Assembly: GCA_009829735.1 (NCBI GenBank)
Contig: CM020619.1
Span: 32,714,283 to 32,778,282 of the forward strand
Length of the DNA: 64,000 bases
Source of the DNA: Pyropia yezoensis
Taxonomy: Eukaryota > Rhodophyta > Bangiophyceae > Bangiales > Bangiaceae
Direction: 5' to 3'
A program made the position numbers and the translations under genes. Under the pieces are notes generated by a model. It worked only from the letters and a program-made list of their open reading frames with translations, was not told where the DNA came from and searched no databases. This document shows, one piece after another, positions 1-9,970 of this stretch. Numbering within the stretch: the stretch's first letter is position 1; each line of letters begins with the position of its first letter.

Positions 1-1266
1 GAAAGGAACAGGAGGAAGCGGAGGGGCCCGCCGAGGTGGCGGTACCCGGGTGTAACTGCGACCCCGACTTGGGGCCCCCGCAGTGGGTTGAGTCATATGA
101 TCATCATAGGACGGCACGGCCATAACTATGGGCTTGTCCGGGGGTGGCGCAGTGTGGCGATCCACCCCCGGGGCATACGGGTAGTCCCCGATGCCCAACC
201 CCTCTCGTAGGACCACACGGCCGTCGTGAAGTTCACGAGCGACCCACACGAACTGGCGAAGTGCGCCATCGTCCTTGGGCCCACGAGTGGGGCGGCGCAA
301 CTTGTGCTCAATGCTCTCCCACTCGATAAACTTATGGAGCCGGAGCATCTCCTCAAGTAGAGTGAGTTGTCCTGATGAGCACCCCTCAGCAACTAGCTGA
401 GGGGTGAGCTGTTCCAAACCTTGGAGGAGCCGGAGGGGGAGATGCCAGAGCATCTCCCGCCGCTGAACACAGGACACCCAGGTCGACATGACCTCGAGGA
501 GCCACTGGGTGGCCAACATGGCCCACACCAGGTGATCAGGGGCAGCCGTCAACATGACGGAGCCGAAGTGGTCAAGCAACCGTGGCAACAACGCCGGGAA
601 CCCGTAGGGGACCTCAACTTGAGGCCACCACTCGGGCTTCTTCGGATAGTACTGCTCCTTACTGGCAGCAGACTGTTGAGGAAACTCAAGTTGAGCCGAG
701 GTCACCAAGTAGGGACCTCGCCGGAAGTCTTTCTCCATCCGCACATCAAAGTGATGAGTGTGCGGATCGGCCTCGTGGAGGTACGGTGAGCGAGTTGCCA
801 CAGCGTCCCACGTGAAGGTCGGCAAGTCGCCGGGACCCGGGATAGTTCCCCCGCGGTCCACCATGGCCTTGGCACGCTGAACGTCCTCAACCTCCTCATC
901 GTCCAGGAAGGCAAACTGGTCCGTCCTGAAGCCGGCAGGGAACCCGACCCTACGGGGATACTTCTCCCGTAGGCGGTCCCATACCCGGCCCATCGCTGCG
1001 CCAAGTCGGCCACAGCGAAGAACAGTCAGCCCCTCCTCATAGAGAGGCCAAGCGGGGTAAAACCACCGCCCCAAGGCCTCACGCGGGACAACTTGTCCCG
1101 CCTCCGGGGGAGACCCCGCCGTCAACCCAAAGCCGGGTGACGCGGGAGTCCCGTCCCCCGGAGCGATCGCGGAGCCCCCGCCGGAAGTCCCGGCGGGTGC
1201 TGCCCCGTAGGAGGCGTCCTCCATGCGCTCGTCAAGAGAGTCCGTCTCCACTCCCGGAGTCGCCAT
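1..1266 (-). CDS. antisense ORF protein of retrotransposon A (partial)
   Basis: The reading frame starts at the ATG at 1266 (protein begins MATPGVETDS) and stays open for 422 codons to the window edge. It is on the strand opposite to the element's own transcription. It aligns without gaps to the antisense ORF of element B (55530-57473). Comparing codon by codon, 38 codons differ only synonymously and 7 change the amino acid (A/T, D/G, F/L, S/P, A/G, E/G, L/I). That ratio indicates selection on the protein. No known domain is recognised. The N-terminus is acidic and Gly/Pro-rich, followed by a Trp- and Leu-rich core. Upstream of the ATG the two copies differ by indels, which supports this start. 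Function is unknown. Confidence 0.8.
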   Translation of the reverse strand, partial: MATPGVETDSLDERMEDASYGAAPAGTSGGGSAIAPGDGTPASPGFGLTAGSPPEAGQVVPREALGRWFYPAWPLYEEGLTVLRCGRLGAAMGRVWDRLREKYPRRVGFPAGFRTDQFAFLDDEEVEDVQRAKAMVDRGGTIPGPGDLPTFTWDAVATRSPYLHEADPHTHHFDVRMEKDFRRGPYLVTSAQLEFPQQSAASKEQYYPKKPEWWPQVEVPYGFPALLPRLLDHFGSVMLTAAPDHLVWAMLATQWLLEVMSTWVSCVQRREMLWHLPLRLLQGLEQLTPQLVAEGCSSGQLTLLEEMLRLHKFIEWESIEHKLRRPTRGPKDDGALRQFVWVARELHDGRVVLREGLGIGDYPYAPGVDRHTAPPPDKPIVMAVPSYDDHMTQPTAGAPSRGRSYTRVPPPRRAPPLPPVPF

Positions 1267-1591
1267 GGCTCTCCCCAAGTTGGGGAGAGACGCTCTGGCT
1301 ATCGCAGCACGAGACCCGCCTCGAGTTGAGGGGGACTCGGATCGTGGGTATACGGGTGGCCTCCCCAGCGTGGGGCGGCCCAGTGGAAGGTGAAGGGGAG
1401 GTGGTGGTGATGGTGAAGTGTGAACTGAGGAGAGCAAGCTGCCGAGTGGGCAAGCTTGAGGAGAGGAGCGGTCAACGTGACCGCCTCCACATCCGTGTTA
1501 CGTGATCGATGGGGGACAGCAAGTCGCGCCCCCAACGCCGAGACGTGCGTTTACGCACCCCCTCACAGGGCCGACCGGGTCGGTCGGAACT

Positions 1592-1604
1592 GAGGAGAGG
1601 GGAG
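1592..1604 (+). other. polypurine tract of element A
   Basis: GAGGAGAGGGGAG lies immediately before the TG that opens the 3' LTR at 1605. This is the position and composition expected for the plus-strand priming site of an LTR retrotransposon. The same tract sits next to the 3' LTR of element B (55190-55202, opposite strand). Confidence 0.85.
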
Positions 1605-2073
1605 TGTGGCAGTATTGACCCCCAGGTAGGGGGGCAACACGTGCCATGCAAAGGGCGGCAGGCCACTAGCCTGATCCGTTCCTCCCCCTGCATTTGGGTC
1701 CATATTCCCTAAGTTTGGGATAGTTAGCTTAGTAATAAATCCAACTTGGATTTGAGGGTTTTCTGCATTTATCGTCTTGAATTTTCGTGTGGCCCGGTGG
1801 GCAGGTGCTGGGGTGGGAGATTCTGAGTGGCGAGATTCTGAGTGGACCCTGGGGGGATAAGGGGAGGGACAGCGGGGCTTGGCCCTGCGTCCCCGTCCCG
1901 ACCAAGAAACTGTTGGACCACACACCATCCTCTTGTTTGTCCGTGGGGGGTTTGCCCCACAACAGGGACAGAGTGTGTGCGACTTGCACTTCTTCCGGTT
2001 CCCCCGACACGGGAGGCAGCCCTAGCACACCGCCCCAAATTAGGTGCCGTGTGTGCTTGTGGTTTTTGCCACA
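1605..2073 (+). repeat. 3' LTR of element A
   Basis: The 469-bp LTR starts TGTGGC and ends GCCACA, a perfect 6-bp inverted terminal repeat. It matches the 468-bp LTR of element B in reverse orientation with a few substitutions and a small indel. It carries an AATAAA at 1734-1739, where B reads AGTAAA, and a duplicated block GAGATTCTGAGTGG near 1820-1850. The right boundary is fixed by the point where similarity to B ends in unrelated flanking DNA. Confidence 0.9.
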
Positions 2074-2783
2074 GTGGCCTGCCGGCCGCACCGCAGCCAG
2101 GTTGGGCCTCCCCAGGCATGTTTGGTGGGAGGTGTGGGGCGGGTGGGAGGGGGGTGAGGGATGGGGTCGGGAGGAGGATGGTGGGTGGGCGGGACGGGGA
2201 GGGCGGGAGGGGACGGGGTAGGGGGAACGGAATGCCGGGAAAGGTGCGCGTCTTGGCCGGAAAAAACGGTCCGTGTGCAGTCGCACGTGTACGGAGAGTT
2301 CGGGGGGACAAGAGCAAGGCCACCGCGCGAGCACACCCGATGGCGTGCGGTTAGGGGTCAGGCCGCCCTCCTCCTTGATACTCCACGCCCATGACAGAGG
2401 TGCAGCGTGTGTACCCTCCGTATCGTACTGGGATATTCAAATACGGAAGCAAAGGGCACCCAACAAGTTTGTCCAATGTGCCGGCAAATACCGCCATCCA
2501 CACAGGGAGGGCGGGCTGCTGGGTGCCCCGGCCTGTGATTGGCATTGACTGGACAGGCAGGTACACGGCTCCTCGGGGAGGGTGGGAGTCGGGTGGGTGG
2601 GAGATGGCGGCAAGGGAAGAGGCGGGGCGCTCAGATACCTCTCGCATGGCCCCCGGGCCCCGGCGACGGGCCGATCGCATGGATGAGGCGGAGGGGGGGG
2701 CGTGCCAGCTGACAACCGCTCAGCTACGTATGCGCGACGCGCCAGTGACCCACAAAGAACGGCGAGGGGCGGGGGTGGGGGGT

Positions 2784-3054
2784 GGGGGGGGGGGGGGGGG
2801 GGGGGGAGGGGACAGGGTATACGTGGAAGGCCATGGAAGGCCGTGTATGATGTCGGGGGGAGGAGCTCGGTGGGCTTCCGGCCTCTCGCCAGCCACTTCA
2901 CTGCGCCAGCACCCACAAAATTGCAGCTGTGGGCCATCACCGTACCCTTTGTCGGCGCCGCGCCGCACGGCCGCGTCGTCCACACGCTGACCGTCACCCA
3001 AAGCGGCCAGGCCTGCCTTGTTTCCGCATATGGGGGGGGGGGGGGGGGGGGGGG
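2784..3054. repeat. paired long G homopolymers
   Basis: Runs of 23 G at 2784-2806 and 23 G at 3032-3054 flank a 225-bp segment. Another pair lies at 3621-3639 (19 G) and 3641-3651 (11 G), and a run of 21 G at 40036-40056. They can form G-quadruplexes, and their exact lengths are prone to sequencing error. Confidence 0.8.
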
Positions 3055-3693
3055 TGGGGGGGCCGCTGCCGCCGCTGCCCCCCTCGTGGCGGCCACCCCC
3101 GCCAGCCAGGACGCGCCGACCCCCCGTCACCGCGCTGCCGGTGTCGCTGCAGCTGAACCCCTGAAGGCGCCCGACACCCCCCTCCTCACCCTCCCGGGTG
3201 CGTCTGCCCTTTCATCGGACGGCAATTAAAGTGGGGAGGCGCACGGAGGTCGGCAGGGTTCCGTAAAAATGGGCTAACCGGGGGGGCCCGGCGCGATGCC
3301 GTCCCCGCTCATGGTCACGCTTCTTGGTGGTACCGCCGTGGTGCCGCCGCGGTGGGGATCTACGAAGGGAGGGAGGGTGGCGATCGCTTATGTTTTTTAC
3401 AGCGGGGGGAGGGGGCGGCGTTCAAAATGTGAGGTGACGGGACTTTGTTTTCCATATGGTCTTCCCACCGTTGGTCGTTGTCAAGAAATGGGAAACCACA
3501 TTTCCTTTTTTCCGTGGCTGTATGCCCCAATAAATTTTTGTTCCACACACTACCGCGCGTCCTTTCTGGGAGAATTGGGACAGACAGGGGAACGTCTGGT
3601 GAACAGTCAGACACGGGGAAGGGGGGGGGGGGGGGGGGGCGGGGGGGGGGGCCAGGATGTACGGACTGCACCATTGCGTTGTCGGGGGGGCGC

Positions 3694-3809
3694 CATGTCT
3701 GTATGACAATACACACGTCTGTATGGCGCCATGTCAGTATGACAATACACATGTCTGTATGACAATACACGTTGACGCGGTGTCGGGCAGCATGTCTGTA
3801 TGACAATAG
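3694..3809 (+). repeat. short tandem repeat, about 20-bp unit
   Basis: Four copies of a unit close to CATGTCTGTATGACAATAC begin at about 3694, 3730, 3750 and 3791, separated by variable spacers. Units differ by single bases (one reads CATGTCAGTATG). The cluster stands out as AT-richer than its surroundings. No coding role is seen. Confidence 0.8.
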
Positions 3810-4432
3810 AGGCGGTGTCGGACTACAAAAGCTGAGGGATATTGGGTGTAGGTGCGCATGTTGGAGGCGGAGCCGAGGGGGTCGACTGGAATGGCTCTGT
3901 TAACGTGCCTCGGGACGGCGGAAGTGCTGGGCGTGCCGCCGCCGTCGGCGGCACCGTTCTCGCCCGTGGCAGTCGTTGGAGGTGGCGGTGGTCGGATCAG
4001 GAACAGGCATTCTCTCTTCGCCCCACACCAGCTCCCCCCACCCCCCTCTCCCACTTTCTGCGCATGCGTCGTCGGACAAACGGGGGGGTGTGGTTTTCAG
4101 GCGCTCAGAGCAAGCCGTATGGGCTTGCTGTCGCACCGGGGAAGAGTGTGTAGGGGGCCAATCGTCACAGATTGTGTGTTTCTCACCGCAGGTGCAGTTA
4201 CGGTGGGAGCACGATGGGCCCTCGATGCGCCCCAACGAGCCCTCGTGGAGGGTCTGCGATACTGATAGATGAGGCCGTCGATGGGAACCCTCGGGCAAGT
4301 CAAGCCCCCGACGACGCGAGACGGCGAAAATCTCGGAATCTCACTTGTTTAATGCGACGTTCAGCCGGCGGCAGTGCCGGCACGGGATCACGGGGTAATG
4401 GCCTGATCGCGGCCGTCAACCGTGTGGCACCC

Positions 4433-4564
4433 GCCGGCCTGCCCGTATGCGACTGGGTGCCCGCGCGTCCTGCAGGTGTCCACCGCCCCAGCGCCGCGGC
4501 CGGCCTGCGCGTATGCGAATGGGTGCCTCCACGCCCTGCAGGCGCTCACGGCCCCAGCGCCGCG
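4433..4564 (+). repeat. 66-bp tandem duplication
   Basis: Two adjacent 66-bp units (4433-4498 and 4499-4564) start GCCGGCCTGC and end CCCCAGCGCCGCG, with about nine differences. The length is a multiple of three, so one open frame (4422-5177, plus) crosses both units, but that frame shows no other sign of coding. Confidence 0.8.
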
Positions 4565-5220
4565 CCGCGGTGCGGCAGCACATCGGTTGCTGAAAGAGCG
4601 CGCGTGCACAATAAATGTGCCGTACCAGGGCGCGCAACGGGGACGCCCGCGCGGCGGATGTCGTCCGCGTGCAAGAAGCAAAGGTTCAAAGAGAGCCCAC
4701 GCTATCCTGTACACCCGCTCTCAAGCAGCGAGGTACTCCACATCATCTACGTACGCATGCACCACGCTCCCGAAGCAAGAAGAGTGTAAGAGATACATCA
4801 CATGCAAACCACACAAGAGCAGATGTAGCAGGTGCGGCGGCAGCAGGTGCAGCATGCTAACAAAACGGTCACAAAAGCGGCGGACGCGCGCAGCAGCGGA
4901 CGCACGTAGGCCCTCCAGCACCAGGCCTCCGACGCAAAACGGGTATATGACAAGCAGCACATACAGACAGGCACACAACAAAAGACGGGTACAGGTACGC
5001 CCATGCACCACGGTCCCAAAGAAAGCGGTCCAACAGAATCAGCACGCATACGAGCACAAACAAGTAGAGCAGCTGTGGCGGCACAGCATGCTCCAAGTAC
5101 CAGCCCTCGGACACACCGCGCGCGCCTCTGTGAAGCGAGGCATCCTTGACCGACTGGTAGGCAGGCCCCGCCATTGAAGGCGCGTACAAGCCCACAGGCG
5201 CGCCATGGTCACGTAGGTCA

Positions 5221-7497
5221 TCAGGCCGAGCCGCGTGGCATCATCCGGGTGCGCTCCTGCTCGGTCAGCAGACGCTGCAGCAAGCGGATGTGGCTGCGCT
5301 CGTTGTCATCCTGCTTCGAGTGCAAGTGCTCCACCATTTCGTTCTCGGCGGTGTTGAGCTTGATGCGGTCCTCAACGTCCCCGTCGACGAGGGCGAGACC
5401 GAAATGGGCGTCATTGCCATGCTCCAAAAAAGCGTGAACACGCCGAAGCTCCAACCGCCAGTAAAGGTAGAGACCAGGCTCGGCGCCTGTGCGACGGGTG
5501 CGCTTCTGGTACGCCTTGGCCACGGCCAACTCCAGGCAGTGCCGAATGAAGCACGACGGCAGAGCGTAGTGACCAATGGATATGCCAAGAACGGTCCCAC
5601 TGCCGACGTCGTCGTCACGCTCACGGTTAGTGACGCCAAGGTACTCGTACATGGCCTTGACGCCCGCACGATCTGCCTTGCGGCCCATTTCAGAGCGCGT
5701 GTACTTGTTCTCCGCCAGCCACTGGAGCACCTGGATAAGCGTCACAGTCTGCGGGTTGAGTCCAACAGTAGCAAAGAACGCAGTGATGACCTTCTTCTTG
5801 AGGGCCTCGATGAGGTGGGGCTGCACTGCGTACAATAGGTTGTCAGCGCGCACGACTGTAGACTGAGAGTTCTTCTGCTTCGAGCCGTTGGTGTCGTCAC
5901 TGCTTGATGACGCACTGCGGGACTTGGCCGCACCCCCTCGCTGCTTAGTCGGCTGGTTGATGTCGCTCGACAGGAAGGTACGCGCTTTTTCCGCGCTGCA
6001 GGCGAAGTGCTCCTTGGTGCACACTAACACCAGGTTGGAGAACGTCTCAGAATCGTGATAAATCCCACTGCACGTCGGGGCCGTCCCGACAGAGTCTGTG
6101 AGCCGATCGTTGAGCCTGCGACGAATGGCAATCATGTGGTGCATGCCGACGATGCGATCGTTGGCGTCCCCGTCTTCAATCTTCACGTCGTGGGGAGGCG
6201 GCCCAGGATCCGCGGCATCAGCTGCAGCCCCAACACGCCGTACCTTCGAAGCTCTGACAGAGTCGCTGGCATCGGCGGCATCCGCCAGCAATTTGGCGAG
6301 CACAGCGTCCTCATCCTCCTCACTGCCTCCCTTGCTTGCGGCACGCTTCTCCAGTCTGGACGTGACAAGGTTGCGTGCGTTCACGGAGGTCGTCAGGCCC
6401 GTCAAAATGGCACCAAAGGCCTCCAGGGTTTTGCCGTGCGTCTCAAGCTTGACTGCCACACCAGAAACGGCGTCACCGACGGCACCCAGCTCATGCTTAA
6501 CATCTCCACAGGAGTCGGCGAAGGCAGACACATCGGCGGCGACTTGGATGAGTTCACTTGACTGCATGCGTGAGCTGGGAGCTGTCGAGCCAGAGGCACC
6601 GGGCTGTGCCACTGGCGCGGCAGCTTCACCAGGAGAAGTAACAGGGCTCTCAGCAGAGGTCGGACTCAACCGAGCAGGGGGGGCGTCTGCCGGAGCGGCG
6701 ATGATCTTTCGAGCAGGAGGCATTCGACGAGATCGAGGCTTTGGCCCGGAGCCAGAAGGCACCGCAGAAACGCCATCAGGGGCCCCGGGTGAACGATGTG
6801 CACCAGCTGTTGACCCTGGAGCTGACGCCTCTGGCCCATGCGTGGGCGGCAGTGGGGACAGCGTGGAAGGCGCTCGAGACGTCGATGCACCAATTACAGA
6901 CGAGGTAGGCGGGTAGAGAGGGCTAGCTAGAAAATCTAGCGGTGAAGGTGTGGACGCCCCGGCCATGGACAGCGGCAATGATGAGGAGGACGGCGGCGTG
7001 GAAAACAGCGGCGCGGCGAGGAAGGGCAATGGAGACCCATACGACGACGTGTGAAAGGAGGTGAGCAGAGCGGATGCCGACAGACTGGGAAGGGAATTCG
7101 AGGCCGACGACACCGGAGGGGTGATGGACACACGGGCGGGCCCCGAAGTGACCGAGCCCGTGGTCGGCTGGACGGGGTTGATGAGCGACGTACTGATCGG
7201 CAGATCCGGGAACTCCGCCGCGCGCGCACCTGCACCGGTATCAGGGGGGGGCGGGCCAGGCGGCGGCGTAACAGCGGATCGCCAGAGAGGCGGAAGAAGG
7301 CCTGAAGTCACTGCAGGGCCACTGGCGCCGGCAGCAGCGCGAAGCTCATCCTTGGCTTGAATGTCAGCGGCACCAGGGCGCCGAGGCACAGGCACGCCGG
7401 AATAAGCTGCAGGAGGACGAGAAGGAGCAGTCATACGAGGTGCACGAAGTGGGAGTCGGGAACGAGCAGCTCTACGGGGGTTAGGAGTCGGGGCCAT
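5221..7497 (-). CDS. unrecognised nuclear-looking protein, possible transposon partner
   Basis: The open frame runs from 7623. The ATG at 7497 (MAPTPNPRRAAR) is chosen because the 42 residues before it look like translated leader (Arg-run). This gives 758 aa. The first half is Pro/Ser/Ala-rich and probably disordered. A helical stretch near 6330-6560 begins SELIQVAADVSAFADS and resembles a coiled coil. Then come an acidic patch, basic KVRR and KQK clusters that could be nuclear signals, and a folded-looking C-terminal third (about 5240-5860) containing GLNPQTVTLIQVLQWL. I recognise no family. It is transcribed away from the transposase at 9971-13540 and could be the second protein of the same element. 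It could equally be an unrelated gene. Confidence 0.6.
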   Translation of the reverse strand: MAPTPNPRRAARSRLPLRAPRMTAPSRPPAAYSGVPVPRRPGAADIQAKDELRAAAGASGPAVTSGLLPPLWRSAVTPPPGPPPPDTGAGARAAEFPDLPISTSLINPVQPTTGSVTSGPARVSITPPVSSASNSLPSLSASALLTSFHTSSYGSPLPFLAAPLFSTPPSSSSLPLSMAGASTPSPLDFLASPLYPPTSSVIGASTSRAPSTLSPLPPTHGPEASAPGSTAGAHRSPGAPDGVSAVPSGSGPKPRSRRMPPARKIIAAPADAPPARLSPTSAESPVTSPGEAAAPVAQPGASGSTAPSSRMQSSELIQVAADVSAFADSCGDVKHELGAVGDAVSGVAVKLETHGKTLEAFGAILTGLTTSVNARNLVTSRLEKRAASKGGSEEDEDAVLAKLLADAADASDSVRASKVRRVGAAADAADPGPPPHDVKIEDGDANDRIVGMHHMIAIRRRLNDRLTDSVGTAPTCSGIYHDSETFSNLVLVCTKEHFACSAEKARTFLSSDINQPTKQRGGAAKSRSASSSSDDTNGSKQKNSQSTVVRADNLLYAVQPHLIEALKKKVITAFFATVGLNPQTVTLIQVLQWLAENKYTRSEMGRKADRAGVKAMYEYLGVTNRERDDDVGSGTVLGISIGHYALPSCFIRHCLELAVAKAYQKRTRRTGAEPGLYLYWRLELRRVHAFLEHGNDAHFGLALVDGDVEDRIKLNTAENEMVEHLHSKQDDNERSHIRLLQRLLTEQERTRMMPRGSA

Positions 7498-9970
7498 GAC
7501 GGAGTGGGGGAGGCCTGTGCGCACGAGAAAGCGACGACGACGACGCCGACGAGTGCAAATGATAGAGATTGTTCCGTGTAGTCGGAAGGACACAGCCACC
7601 AACCCCCCCCCCCGGCGCCACAACCGGTGTTCAAGTACACACTCTCCGCACCCACGGGCCCCGCGTACCTCTCACACATAGCGACACTGCCCGGCATAGG
7701 GCGCGAACGGCTCGCACTCTGCGAGGTCGTCGCGCCAAAAGAAGATAGTCTACACATCGGCGAAGGAAAGAAAAAGGCGGCAATGCAAACGCCTTGAAGA
7801 GACGTGCGCAGGCAGCACAGCCGGTATGCATCCGAAAGTGGCAACCAGTCCGTCAGTTCTATGGATGGGCGTGCCACAACTTCGAGACGCCGACACCCCC
7901 AAAAGCAACTGGTCCTCACGGGATCCACGCACTCATAAACTCACAGAGCAGTAAACGGGCCGTAGTAGAACGGCCGCGCCGTGGCGCGCGCTGTCGTGCG
8001 CGCCGTCGCGAGCACCGTCGCGCCATTCGTGCGATTGGTCAGCGATGCAAACAGCTACGGAAGCACCGCGGCCGGCCGATTGCCCGGCGCAAATGGGAGT
8101 CTACGGACGAAGAGCAGGTCCACAAACGGCATCCAGTGGACGTCCCCACAGTGCGCCACAGCGCGGTCGAGCCCAACCAGTGCAGTGCGGCTGTACAGGC
8201 CCCGCTCGAAGAGTAGGCTGGAGAGCGCGCGCCCAAACGCGATGCACGATGTGCGCGCTCTCTTTTTGTTGTGCGCTCGCGCGCGGATTGCGGTCATACA
8301 GTGGACAGCACTTGATGAATTTCTGGGCTACTTTGTCGCACCATTGCAGCAGCTCACCAATTGCAGCTTACATAACCGCTCATTTTACATTGAACGGAGT
8401 CTGGCATTGGATACATCGGGCACTGTCGAGAACACCTAGGCCATTGCGAGCGACGACTGTGTCTGGGGCGCTGACAATTGCCCATTCCACACACAAATGC
8501 ACAAGTGAGAACGGAGACGCGGTCGTGACGGCGTTCACTCGTCCAGTCTGGGCGTGCGTTGTGTTGCCGCCACTGTTAGGGGACCTTCACTCACCTTGAC
8601 GCCCGCGCACACAAGCACGCTGTTTGCCGACAGTTGTTCCCTATTGGCGCGCTTGTCCCAACGGTGAGAGGTGCCTCACCTAACGGTGGCGCCGCTCCTA
8701 CGCAGTGTGCACCTCTGAGCTTCCAGCAATCGGCAGCTCGCGCTGGGGCTCGTTGGCACAGTAGGCAACGTTCTTCGCCGCGGCGCCCTCCTCTCCCCTG
8801 GAGGCCTTAACGTGAGCGTGCCTTCAAGCAGGGGGTTACGTAATGGGGGCTCGGTGCGGCAGAGCGCGGCCCGACAGCGCGCCTGTGCCGGGAAGGCATT
8901 TTTGCAGGTGGAAGCCGCCTTTCTGGCTGCTGTGGACGTCGGACGAGTGCGCCCGGGTTTTTTGGCCCTCTTTGTCGCGTGTGCGCCGAAAGCTGGTCGT
9001 ATGTGGTGACGCCCGCCGGCTTTGTGACACAGCGCCTGCTGGTGGCCGCTCTTGTCGTGGTTGGAGGGACTAGGCGGCCGCCGAGGCGTCGGCTCGTCTG
9101 TTGCCCTCGCCACCGTCTCCCCTGTCTCCAACCGCTCGGCCAACACGCTTCCATTGGTGCCTGCCCAGGAGGCAGTCACTGGGTCTCGTACGTTGTCTGC
9201 CGCCGCCGCGGCGCCCGCAACCCGCAGTATTGCGCTCGAGACGCAGGCGACACTGAACACGCGGCCAACACGCGGCCCACGGCGGCTATGCCGCCTGCGA
9301 CGAGCACACTGGCCGCGACGAGCTTGACAAGCACGACTGGACTGGCGTCGCGCGCCACAGCGGTGGACATCAGGGGCCGCGACAGCCCCACCTCCCACGT
9401 CCATCACGCCAACTACGCGAAGCCTTACTGCACCATCCACTCTGACGAGCTCTACGACGGCGGCCGCCCGGACTACGTCAGCCTCTGTCATCACAGCGTT
9501 GTTGGGAAGGCGGCAGATGGCAACCACGCTGGGTACGGTGCCGAGCGAGCGGGAGGCGTCGACCATCGCTCGCTGTAGAGCAGGATCAGGCGGCACACCA
9601 CAAGCACGCCAACCGCGTCGACCACGTCGAGCACGGTGGCATTTCTCGAACATCAAGGCCCGCCACATCGGGCTGGCTGACCACGCCGGCGACGGCGAGC
9701 CAAGCGGCCGCACTGGCCGCGCTGACCACGTTCCTCACGCCAACATCGCCAACGACATCCGCACGGGGCACGGCAGCTGCGCCGCCAACTCGGACCACGC
9801 CGGCGACCACGGTCGCAACGAGGGCGACGTCGCCCGCGACGCAAACGAAGCCGTGCTCGCCCGCGGCACCGGCAGCACCGATCACCCAAATTACCCCGAC
9901 CACGCCGGCCGCGCCGCACACCGACTGAGTTGCCGAGCGGATTGGCAGCATCGACAGCCGGCCTTCCACG
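7498..9970. other. intergenic region between divergent genes
   Basis: No supported gene; open frames on both strands overlap and lack domains. The part next to the transposase (about 9380-9960) has several near copies of a GCCGGCGTGGTC-like motif on the minus strand. This may be a shared control region or binding sites for an element-encoded protein, but that is speculative. Confidence 0.5.

Larger units (their letters stand above)
1..2073 (+). mobile_element. Ty3/gypsy-type LTR retrotransposon, 3' end (copy A)
   Basis: This stretch is a reverse-complement copy of 54722-56795, the 3' end of element B. It contains the start of the antisense ORF (minus strand), a polypurine tract and a complete 3' LTR ending at 2073. 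The element's sense direction is therefore plus, and gag and pol must lie off the left edge. The five bases after the LTR, GTGGC (2074-2078), are the candidate target-site duplication; the other copy is outside the window. Copies A and B differ by scattered substitutions plus small indels in the untranslated leader and LTR, so they are separate insertions of one family. Confidence 0.9.
2074..5220. other. gene-free GC-rich stretch
   Basis: No supported gene. Open frames here are Gly/Pro/Arg-rich by-products of base composition and overlap each other in several frames. The stretch holds long G homopolymers, a degenerate tandem repeat (3694-3809) and a 66-bp tandem duplication (4433-4564). The part from 4720 to 5200 is A/C-rich without a recognisable product; it lies downstream of the gene at 5221-7497. 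Confidence 0.6.

Noticed and set aside
421-1013. Shorter frames on both strands inside copy A, repeated in element B
   Set aside because: They are other-frame readings of the antisense ORF; the codon-change pattern supports only the frame starting at 1266.
3694-3809. Possible CRISPR-like array
   Set aside because: Only four units with irregular short spacers in a eukaryotic context and no associated genes; a plain degenerate tandem repeat.
8676-9713. 345-codon minus-strand frame upstream of the transposase
   Set aside because: Overlaps plus-strand frames of similar length, has no domain and is Arg/Ala-rich throughout.
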